Shown here: positions 47,785 to 58,149 of the stretch, piece by piece
How positions within the stretch are numbered: the stretch's first letter is position 1
Layout of the letters: each line of letters opens with the position of its first letter
DNA from: Spongilla lacustris
Lineage: Eukaryota; Porifera; Demospongiae; Spongillida; Spongillidae
Length of the DNA: 64,000 nucleotides
NCBI GenBank assembly: GCA_949361645.1
Contig: OX442418.1
Location: 6,532,372 to 6,596,371, forward strand
Direction: 5' to 3'
Made by a program: the position numbers and the translations under genes
Notes under the pieces: generated by a model
Told to the model about the DNA's origin: nothing
Databases searched by the model: none
The model's input: only the letters and a program-made list of their open reading frames with translations

Positions 47785-50700
47785 TGGACTGGAAGGTCGG
47801 GGTCTCTCCGTCTCACTTGGAGAAAAGGTCTCTCTACCCGACTGGAAGAGAGGCGTCTCTCTACCTGACTGGAAAGCAGGGGTCTCTCTACCTGACTGGA
47901 AGGCAGGGGTCTCTCTACCTGACTTGAAAAGAGGGGTCTCTCTACCTGACTGGAAGGCAGGGGTCTCTCTACCTGACTGGAAAGAGAGGGGTCTCTCTAC
48001 CTGACTGGAAAGAGAGGGGTCTCTCTACCTGACTGGAACTGAAGGATGATCTCTGCCTGACACAGAGAGAGGGGGGTCTCTCTATTTGACAGAGAGAGAA
48101 TACTTTTTTCTGTCTCACCCAGAGAGGGGTCTCTGTACCTGACAGGAAGAGAGGGGTCTCTCTACCTGACTGGATGTTAGGGGTCTCTCTAATACCTGAC
48201 TGGAACTGAAGGATGATCTCTGCCTGACACAGAGAGAGGGGTCTCTCTATCTGACAGAAAGAGATCTGTCTCAGTCAGAGAGGGTTCTGTCAATCTGTCT
48301 GGAAGAGAAGGGTCTCTCTACCTGACTGGAAGAGAGGAGTCTCTCTACCTGACTGGAACTGAAGGATGATCTCTGCCTGAGGGGTCTCTTAATTTGACAG
48401 AAAGTAAATCCTTTTTCTGTCTCACTCAGAGAGGGGTCTCTCTACCTGACTGGAAGGAAAGGGTCTCTCTGTCTCACTCAGAGACGGGGGTCTCTCTACC
48501 TGACTGGAACTGAAAGGTGATCTCTGCCTGACACAGAGAGAGGGGTCTCTCTGTCTGATAGAAAGAGAATGATTGTTCTGTCTCACTCAGAGAGGGGTCT
48601 CTCTACCTGACTGGAAGGGATGGTTTCTCTGTCTCACTTGGAGATAAGAGTCACTCTACCTGACTAGAAGACACGGGTCTCTCTACCTGACTGGAAGAGA
48701 AGGGTCTCTCCAAGACAGGGGTCTCTGTACCTGACTGAAAAAGACAGGTCTCTCTACTGGACTGGATAAGTAGGGTCTCTCTACCTGACTGGAAGAGAGG
48801 GGTCTCTGTACCTGACTGGAAGTATGGGGTCTCTCTACCTGACTGGAACTGAAGGATGATCTCTGCCTGACACAGAGAGAGGGGTCTCTCTATCTGACAG
48901 AAAGAGAATGCTTTTTCTGTCTCAGTCAGAGAGGGTTCTCTCTATCTGACAGAAAGAGAATGCTCTTTCTTTCTCACTCAGATATGGTTCTGCCTATCTG
49001 TCTGGAAGAGAAGGGTCTCTCTACCTGACTGGAAGAGAGGAGTCTCTCTACCTGACTGGAACTGAAGGATGATCTCTGCCTGACACACAGAGAGGGGTCT
49101 CTCTATTTGACAGAGAGAATGCTTTTTCTGTCTCACTCAGTGAGGGGTCTCTCTACCTGACTGGAAGAGAGGTGTCTCTGTACCTGAGTCTCTCTACCTG
49201 ACTGGAACTGAAGAATGATCTCTGCCTGAGGGTTCTCTCTATTTGACAGAAAGAAAATGCTTTTTCTGTCTCACTCAGAGAGGGGTCTCTCTACCTGACT
49301 GGAAGAGAAAGGTCTCTCTGTCTCACTCAGAGACGGGGGGTCTCGCTTCTTGACTGGAACTGAAAGGTGATCTCTGCCTGACACAGAGAGAGGGGTCTCT
49401 CTATCGGACAGAAAAAGAATGATCTTTCTGTCGCACTCAGAGAGGGGTCTCGCTACCTGACTGATAGAGAGAGATCTCTCTACCTGACTGGAAAAGAGGG
49501 GTCTCTCTACCTGACTGGAGGAGAGGGGTCTCTGTACCTGACTAGAAGAGTGGGGTCTCTCTACCTGACTGGATCTCTGCCTGAGAGGTCTCTTAATTTG
49601 ACAGAAAGAAAATGCTTTTTCTGTCTCACTCAGAGAGGAGTCTCTCTACCTGACTGGAAGGGAGGGGTTTCTCCATTTCACTTGGAGAGGAAGGTCTCTT
49701 TACCTGACTGGAAGAGAATGGTCTCTCTGTCTCACTCAGATACGGGGGTCTGTCTTCCTGACTGGAACTGAAAGGTGATCTCTGCCTGACACAGAGAGAG
49801 AGGTCTCTCTGTCTGACAGAAAGAGATTGATCTTTCTGTCTCACTCAGAGAGGGGTTTCTCTACCTGACTAGAAGAGATGGTCTCTCCGTCTCACTTGGA
49901 GATAAGAGTTACTCTACCTCACTGGATTACAGTGGTCTCTCTACCTTACTGGAAGAGAAGGGTCTCTCAGACAGGGGTCTCTGTACCTGACTGGAAGAGA
50001 GGGATCTCTCTACCTGGCTGGAAGAGAGGAGTCTCTCCACCTGACTGGAACTGAAGGATAATCTCTGCCTGAGGGTTCTTTTAATTTGACAGAAAGAAAA
50101 TGCTTTTTCTGTCTCACTCAGAGAGGGGTCTCGCTACCTGACTGGAAGGGATGGGTCTCTCCATATCACTAGGAGAGGAAGGTCTCTTTACCTGACTGGA
50201 CGTAAATGGTCTCTGTCTCACTCAGAGACGGTGGTCTCTCTATCTGACTGGAACTGAAAGGTGATCTCTACCTGACTTGAACTGAAAGGTGATCTCTGTC
50301 TGACACAGAGAGAGGGGTCTCTGTCTGACAGAAAGAAAATGCTTTTTCTGTCTCACTCAGAGAGCGGTCTCTCTACCTGACTGGAAGTGAGGGATCTCTC
50401 TGTGTGACTCACACAGAGGAGTCTATCTGCTGCCCTGATACAGACAGGTCGGTCTCTCTACCCGACTGGAAGGGATGGTCTCTCCGTCTCACTTGGAGAT
50501 AAGAGTCACTCTACCTGACAGGAAGAGATGGGTCTCACAGACAGGGGTCTCTGTACCTGACTGGAAAAGAAGGGTCTCTCTACTTGACTGGATGAGCAGG
50601 GTCTCTCTAACTGACCGGAAGAGAGGGGTCTCTGTACCTGACTGGATGAGTGGGGTCTCTCTACCTGACTGGAACTGAAGTATGATCTCTGCCTGACACA

Positions 50701-53700
50701 GAGAGAGGGGTCTCTCTATTTGACAGAAAGAGAATGTATTTTCTGTCTCACTCTTAGAGGGGTCTCTGTACCTGACAGGAAGAGAGGGGTCTCTCTACAT
50801 GACTGGAAGAAAGGGGTCTCTTTACCTGACTGGAAGAGAGGGATCTCTCTACCTGGCTGGAAGAGAGGAGTCTCTCTACCTGACTGGAACTGAAGGATAA
50901 TCTCTGCCTTAGGGGTCTCTTAATTTGACAGAAAGAAGATGCTTTTTCTGTCTCACTCAGAGAGGGGTCTCTCTACCTGACTGGAAGGGAGGGGTCTCTC
51001 CATATCACTTGGAGAGGAAGGTCTCTTTACCTGACTGGAAGTGAATGTTCTCTCTGTCTCACTCAGAGACGGTGGTCTCTCTACCTGACTGGAACTGAAA
51101 GGTGATCTCTACCTGACTGGAACTGAAAGGTGATCTCTGTCTGACACAGAGAGAGGGGTCTCTCTGTCTGACAGAAAGAAAATGCTTTTTCTGTCTCACT
51201 CAGAGAGCGGTCTCTCTACCTGACTGGAAGTGAGGGATCTCTTTGTGTCACTCACACAGAGGAGTCTATCTGCTGCCCTGATACAGACAGGTCGGTCTCT
51301 CTACCGGACTGGAAGGGATGGTCTCTCCGTCTCACTTGGAAATAAGAGTCACTCTACCGCACTGGAAGAGATGCCCTTCCCCACCGAGCCAACGTAGGAA
51401 CAGGAGTCACACACGGCGTGTCTCCACCCGCCAAAGTAGACCATGCGGAAGGAAGGAACGTAGATGCGTATGACGGCGCTCACAGACAGGGGTCTCTGTA
51501 CCTGACTGGAAGAGAGGGGTCTCTGTACCTGACTGGAAGAGTGGGGTCTCTCTACCTGACTGGAACTGAAGGATGATCTCCGCCTGACACAGAGAGAGGG
51601 GTCTCTCTATTTGATAGAAAAAGAATGCTTTTTCTGTCTCACTCAGAGAGGGGTCTCTCTATCTGACAGAAAGAGAATGCTCTTTCTTTCTTACTCAGAT
51701 AGGGTTCTGTCTATCTGTCTGGAACAGAAGGGTCTCTCTACCTGACTGGAAGAGAGGAGTCTCTCTACCTGACTGGAACTGAAGGATAATCTCTGCCTGA
51801 CACACAGAGAGGAGTCTCTCTATTTGACAGAAAGAGAATGCTTTTTCTGTCTCACTCAGAGAGGGGTCTCTGTACCTGACAGGAAGAGAGGGGTCTCTCT
51901 ACCTGACTGAAAGATAGGGGTCTCGTGTCTCTGTACCTGACTGGAAGGCAGGAGTCTCTCACCTGACTGGAACTGAAGGATGATCTCTGCCTCTCTATTT
52001 GACAGAAAGAAAATGCTTTTTCTGTCTCACTGATAGAGGGGTCGCTCTACCTGACTGGAAGGGAGGAGTCTCTTCATTTAACTTGGAAAGAAAGGTCTCT
52101 CTACCTGACTGGAAGAGGAAGGTCTCTCTGTCTCACTCAGAGATGGGGGGTCTCGTTTCCTGACTGAAACTGAAAGGTGATCTCTGCCTGGTACAGAGAG
52201 AGGGGTCTCTCTATCTAGTGTATGATCTTTCTGTCTCACTCAGAGAGGGGTCTCGCTACCTGACTGATAGAGAGGGATCTCTCTACCTGACTGGATAAGA
52301 GAGCGGTCTCTCTACCTGACTGGAAGAGAGGGGTCTCTCTACCTGACTGTAATAGTAGGGTCTCTCTACCTAACTGGAAGAGAGGGGTCTCTCTACCTGA
52401 CTGGAAGAGAGGGGTCTCTGTACCTGACTGGAAGTTAGGGATCTCTCACCCTGACCGGAAGAGAGAGGTCTCTGTATCTGACTGGAAGAGTGGGGTTTCT
52501 CTACCTGAATGGAACTGAAGGATGATCTCTGCCTGACACACAGAGAGGGGCCTCTCTATGTGACATAAAAGAGAATGCTCCTTCTGTCACACTCAGAGAG
52601 GGTTCTGTCTATTTGTTAGGAAGAGAAGGGTCTCTCTACCTAACTGGACGAGAGGGGTCTCTCTCTACCTTACTTGAAAAGAGGGGTCTTTCTACCTGAC
52701 TGGAAGAGAGGGGTCTCTCTACCTACCTGGACGAGTTGGGTATCTCTACCTGACTTGAAAAGAGGGGTCTCTCTACCTGACTGGAAGAGTGGGGTCGATC
52801 TAACTGAGGGGTCTCTCTACCTGACCGGAACTGAACGATGATCTCTGCCAGACACAGAGTGAGGGGTCTTTCCATTTGACAGAATGAAAATGCTTTTTCT
52901 GTCTCACTCAGAGAGGGGTCTCTCTTCATGACCGCAAAGAGGAGTCTCTACCTGACAGAAAGAAAATGCTTTTTCTGTCTCACTCAGAGAGGGGTCTCTC
53001 TTCATGACCGGAAAAGAGGAGTCTCTCTACCTGATTGAAAGGGAGGAGTCTCTGTACCTGACTGGAAGTAAGGGGTCTTTCTGTGTCACTCTGACAGAGG
53101 AGTCTATCTGTTGCTCCGGTACAGAGAGGTCGGTCTCTATGTATGACTGGACGAGAGGGGTCTCTCCATTTCACTTGGAGAGGAAGGTCTCTCTACCTGA
53201 CTGGAAGAGAATGGTCTCTCTGTTTCACTCAGAGACAGGGGTCTCTGTAACTGACTGGAAAAGAGGGGTGTCTCTATTTGACTGGAAGAGAAGGGTCTCT
53301 CTCCCTGACCGGACAAGAGAGGTCTCTGTACCTGACTGGAAGTGTGGGTTTTCTCTACCTGACTTTAACTGAAGGATTATCTCTGCCTGACACAGAGAGA
53401 GGGGTCTCTCTATCTGACATAAAAGAGAATGCTCTGTCTGTCTCGCTCAGAGACGTGTCTGTCTATCTGCCTGGAAGAGAAGGGTCTCTCTACCTGACTG
53501 GAAGAGAGTGGTCTCTGTACCTGACTGGAACTGAAGGATGATCTCTGCCTGACACTGAGAGAGGGGTCTCTCTAATTGACAGAAAGAAAATGCTCTTTCT
53601 TTCTCACTCAGAGAGGAGTCTCTCTACCTGACTGGAAGAGTTGGGTCTTTCTACCTGACTTGAAAAGAGGTGTGACTGGAAAAGAGGGGTCTCTCTACCT

Positions 53701-54180
53701 TACTGGAAGAGTTGGGTCTCTCTACCAGACTTGAAAAGAGGGGTCTCTCTACCTGACTGGAAGAGAGGGGTCTGTCTAACTGACTGGAAGTGTGGGGTCT
53801 CTCTACCTGACCAGAACTGAACGATGATCTCTGCCTGAGGGGTATCTCTATTTGACAGAAAGAAAATGCTTTTTCTGTTCACTCAGAGAGGGGTCTCTCT
53901 TCATGACCGGAAAAGAAGAGTCTCTCTACCTGATTGAAAGGGAGGAGTCTCTGTACCTGACTGGAAGAGAGGGGTCTGTCTGTGTCACTCAGACAGAGGA
54001 GTCTATCTGCTGCTCTGGTACAGAGAGTTCAGTCTCTACACATGATTGGAAGAGAGGGGTCTCTCTACTTGACTGGAAAGGAGGGGTCTCTCCATTTCAC
54101 TTGGAGAGTAATGTCTCTCTACCTGACTGGAAGAGATTGGTTTCTCCGTCTCACTCAGAGACGGGGGTCTCTGTACCTGA
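47785..54180. repeat. 6.4 kb minisatellite, ~27-bp unit with higher-order structure
   Basis: The basic unit is about 27 bp, GGGGTCTCTCTACCTGACTG followed by GAAGAGA, with many variants. It is organised into longer composite units that include ACTGAAGGATGATCTCTGCC, GACACAGAGAGAGG and AATGCTTTTTCTGTCTCACT blocks. A block at about 50240-51070 recurs at about 51075-51370 onward with few changes (offset ~835 bp), and 53040-53240 recurs at 53940-54175. Not coding. The array runs into an assembly gap, so its true length is unknown. Confidence 0.92.
51372..51478. other. Unique ~107-bp island inside the minisatellite
   Basis: Between GAAGAGATG and CTCACAGACAGG, which are almost joined in the parallel copy near 50525, lies GC-richer, non-repeat DNA (CCTTCCCCACCGAGCC ... 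GCGTATGACGGCG). Its minus strand is open throughout and reads AVIRIYVPSFRMVYFGGWRH then AVCDSCSYVGSVGKGI, with protein-like composition. The source gene is not recognised. Confidence 0.7.
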
Positions 54181-54380
54181 NNNNNNNNNNNNNNNNNNNN
54201 NNNNNNNNNNNNNNNNNNNNNNNNNNNNNNNNNNNNNNNNNNNNNNNNNNNNNNNNNNNNNNNNNNNNNNNNNNNNNNNNNNNNNNNNNNNNNNNNNNNN
54301 NNNNNNNNNNNNNNNNNNNNNNNNNNNNNNNNNNNNNNNNNNNNNNNNNNNNNNNNNNNNNNNNNNNNNNNNNNNNNNNN
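54181..54380. other. Assembly gap (200 N)
   Basis: Exactly 200 undetermined bases at the right end of the minisatellite. The round number suggests a placeholder, not a measured size. Confidence 0.98.
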
Positions 54381-54560
54381 TGACAACTGGCCATAAAGTG
54401 ATAAAGGTCCAGGTAAGGCGGGATTTGCACCCCCCCCCCCCCCCCCCCCCCCTCAGCTAAATCGTAGCCAGGCCCGTAGCCAGGGGGGTGCAAACGGGTG
54501 CAATTGCCCCCCCCCCCCCCCCCCCCCCACTGGATGCATATGCTTGGCAGGCTATGAAAA
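54381..54560. repeat. Poly-C-rich transposon debris
   Basis: Poly-C runs at 54430-54452 and 54509-54528 around GCCCGTAGCCAGGGGGGTGC. Resembles ends of small elements elsewhere in the window; borders not resolved. Confidence 0.4.
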
Positions 54561-54954
54561 AGATGAAGGTCGTGATACATATCTACACATGTAGTGTTCC
54601 TTTCCATCTGTGTAAAAGTTGACTGCAGCTGCATGGTGACGAAGCATCAAACCGAAAGAATTTGATGGCTGTGGCACGATGTCTGAAGTTTATGGCAAGG
54701 CAAGGCCTGGCAACAGCTATAAGCCAGTAGGGTGGTCCGGGATGAGGAGATTCGGGAAAATAATAAGGGCATGGAACTAACTATTAACAGAGCGGAATTT
54801 AATATAGTGGGGTGGGTATGGGCTAGGAACTAGGAGCGCTATATAACTGTAAGCTGCTGAGCTCCTCCATCACAGCAGCTTTAATTTGCAACTTTTGCAA
54901 TTTTTAGGTCAGTCTTGCAATTTTGTACTGAATTGCAAAAATGCATGTGACACG

Positions 54955-55045
54955 TCAATCCTGCATTTCTATCCATGGACGCGTACGCGGGAAATGTGAC
55001 GGACGTTTGCAAAATTAGCCAGGAATTGTTCAGTAATGAGCATCC
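54955..55045. repeat. Dispersed repeat related to 15592-15690
   Basis: GACGCGTACGCGGGAAATGT, GACGGACGTTTGCAAAAT, AGCCAGGAATTG and AATGAGC(A/G)TCC in the same order as at 15625-15685. Confidence 0.7.
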
Positions 55046-55863
55046 AAAATTGCAGTCAACTACAATTCAGTCACTGTTAAGTTTATTAAAAATTCTATTT
55101 TTATGACACCCTGACGTTTATACATCACCCCCACACTACTACAAGTTGCAGAATGTACAGTCAACTACAATGCCCTTTGCAAGGAAAACGCGCGTTGGAT
55201 TTGGACTCGGCCTGGGAGAACAGCTGAATGAACGGAGCTGAATCCATTAATGGCTCCCATTCCGTATATATCTCAGACAAAATTCGGCGAGTTGGTACTT
55301 ATTGTGAAGGAGCACTTACCCACAAAATCAGTGTGGCGGCGTGATCCTCCTCCCAACTGGACCCAAGAGAATTCAGCAATGACCATATTGCTTTTCACTG
55401 ACGCGTAACTGACTTCGGTACTAAATATCACTGGCCAAAAAAAAAGGTGGCTTCTGCATTTGGCACATACAATTATAAGCTATACTAGGACCGTGCTGTT
55501 TGGTTGCATTTTATACTTTAGTACTTAGCTTCCCGGGCATCTCAGCCTCCCCGCGCCTCAATACATGTAATATACATGTATAGCACCATGAGCTGCATGA
55601 ACACGAGGGCGCAGTATGGGGGGGGGGAAGGTCAAATATCTGGAATGGGGATGCCAGTTTATAAGGGTGGATGCCGATTAACGGTCCGGAGCTACGTGTA
55701 AGGCATCTATAATAATCATACATAAAACATGGTATTTATTCCTCGATGACCTATTATGGGCGGTACAGATAACATTAGGGGCGTGCCGACTGGAAATGAA
55801 CACAACATGTAAGCACTGGTTATTCGAGAGCGTGCTCTATCTTGTTTTGCTCTACCTTTTTAG
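55046..55863. other. Upstream of the kinase exons; no exon recognised
   Basis: Expected to hold extracellular exons of the receptor kinase, but none with convincing borders was seen. A short poly-G lies near 55620. Confidence 0.35.
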
Positions 55864-57255
55864 CTCTTGATGAAAGGACCATTATTATAATAGCCTCCTC
55901 GTGCGGGGGTGGAGGTCTGCTGTTAGTAGCCATTGTGGTACTAACTATCTGCTGTGGCTACCATCGCCATAAACGAATCGCCTCAAGCAAAACTCTTGAT
56001 AAAAGAAACAGCACGGTTGCGGTCGAGGAGAGCCTTGTCTTCAATGTTGCTGAGCAGGTTTGTGCCGGCCGTAATAGTCACGCGAGCATAGAGGGCGAAG
56101 GGGGAGAAGTGGGCCGAGCCAAAGTTAATATTGAAAGGTAAATTAAAGCAACAAAGGGTCTGAGACGAGACTCACGAGAGATGAGTGCATACACAGCTAT
56201 GGGCAAAGAGAGGTTGCATGGTGGGACAGAAAATCCAACGCAACTTCTGGCATTGTGCATGTAAATGTATGCATCGATCGATCTTTATTCACACATACAT
56301 GCAGCCATCTCTAGTGAAGCCGACTTACACCGAAACTGAAATAGCGACACAAAAGAGAGAAACGATGTTGGGTTCCCGTCAGCATCCTCGAGGTGACCTT
56401 GTCCTGGAAGAGAAGCTTGGAGATGGGGAGTATGGACCAGTGTACAGGGCCCAATCCTACAGCCTTCCGGGCAAGAAGGGCAGTAGGGTAGTGACCGTCA
56501 AAATGCTCCTTGAAGATGCGAGCGAAGCGCAGAGGATTTCCTTCGAGAAGGACATTGCCCTCCTCAACTCTTTTAATCATGTTAACGTGATGGGCGTGCT
56601 CGCCGTTTGCACGGGGGAGTCACCCCAATGTGTCTTGCTCGATGCAGGTTTGCCCGGCAGCCTCCTCACACACCTCAGGGAGGCCAAAAGGTTAGCAAAG
56701 CTCAGCAAAGAGGGGAAAAGTCCAGCGAGGTCGTTGCTGGTGGACATGACGAACCCTTCCTCCCTTCTCCACATGGCTGACGACGTATGCTTAGGCATGG
56801 CATACCTTACGTCGCAAGCCTTCGTTTTCAAAGACCTTGCGGCGAGGAACTGCATCGTCAGGGCAGACGGAAGGATAAAGGTTGCCGACTTCGGCATTGG
56901 GCCCTCCATATTTCCGGAGGCATATCATCAGCTCCATGGGAGACAGTACCCATTGCGATGGATGGCTGTGGAATCGATAGAAACCGGCCAATTTTCCACG
57001 GCGAGCGACATTTGGGCCTTTGGAGTGCTAATTTGGGAACTATTCACGGGTGGAGATCTTCCTTACACCGATATGTCCAATGAAGAAGTTATCCGGTACG
57101 TGACAAAGGAATGCGGTAGACTCCCGATGCCCGAAAACTGCCCTAAGGACGTCTATCCGGTTATGACCTCGTGCTGGGAGAACGAGGCAAAGACTCGCCA
57201 GGTCTTTCTCACACTACATGAACACTTGTTTGAACTAGCTGGCGAACAAAATTGA
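55864..57255 (+). CDS. Receptor tyrosine kinase, transmembrane and kinase exons (PTK7-like kinase)
   Basis: The exon from 55864 (after TTTTTAG) encodes a single membrane helix (IIIIASSCGGGG, LLLVAIVVLTICCGY) and basic stop-transfer HRHKR. The kinase exon runs 56305-57255. A GAGCAG|GT donor at 56057 joins the acceptor at 56304 in phase 0; a stronger-looking GTAAAT donor at 56138 is out of phase. Kinase motifs: GDGEYG loop (56419-56436), VTVK lysine (56500-56502), FEKD helix-C glutamate, FKDLAARN catalytic loop (~56827-56850), DFG (56887-56895), PLRWMAVESI, DIWAFGVLIWELFTGG, and a CW...R C-terminal element. FKD replaces the usual HRD, as partly in PTK7 (HKD), yet K, E, D and DFG remain, so activity is possible. 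Cytoplasmic signalling from the membrane is inferred. Extracellular exons are missing. Confidence 0.8.
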
Positions 57256-58149
57256 ATTTCATTTTGTTGACTTATACATGAAGTATTATTTATCCATGTG
57301 TATACATGTATACTACGTCAGATCAATTGCATGCATGCAGGTTTATAGTTTTTATAACTTATATCATGTGCCATGCGCATGTAATTAAATGAATTCCAAC
57401 ATGCACGCATGCACTGACTAATTTACTAGTAATGCCTACTCCTCCTCCTCCTCTATATTTCAGTAGGCAGGGGGCGCTTAAATTTTTTATTATATAATTA
57501 TAAATTATTAATATATAAGCACAGCGGGATGGTTAAACACTATTTCACACCACTCACTCATGCACGCGCAGAATGAGTAGTAACAAACCTAAAAGCTTTG
57601 TTGCATGCACCCTTAGAACTGTCAGCCTGTGCGAGCCTTACATGTAATCATGTTACGTTTAAATATAAATCCAAAGGCAAAAATGACCATAGTACATTTC
57701 CATGTGCACAGACGACACAAATCACACTTAATTGTGTCACAAGACGAGGGGTCGATGAAATTCATCTTTCAATGCCACCCATGCACACAATAATTTCCGG
57801 CCGGTGCCCGCCTCCGTGAATTAATGTGCCTGCAGCTCTTATACGTTATACCCATCAGTGCAGAGGGCATTTTTGTACTTTTTAAGTAACAAAACATAGC
57901 ATAATTGAACTGTAGTAAGACGACAAGAATTACTGGCTTCTATTTTAACTAACCAGTCCTATCTAGATGTGCATATGCATGCATGCATGTAATTACTATA
58001 CTGCCGTATTATATCAAATCGCACTCGCGCGCATGCGTGGATTGCAAAATGAAAAAAATGCCTCATATCATAGATACATCTAGAATACTAGATTTAAAAT
58101 GCTTTACTCATCATACAAAGGTTTGAATAGGCGTCTTGGATTTAATTTG
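57256..58149. other. 3' flank of the kinase gene
   Basis: AT-rich; ATTAAA near 57384 could serve as a poly-A signal. GCGCGCATGCGTGG near 58027. No gene seen. Confidence 0.4.

Noticed and set aside
47785..54180. Repeat protein gene in the 27-bp array
   Set aside because: Frames are broken constantly, only short ORFs, and units vary in length.
56185..56304. Upstream start of the kinase ORF (MHTQLWAKRG...)
   Set aside because: Lies in the intron; a TTTATTC...CATGCAG acceptor at 56304 fits the exon start in phase 0.
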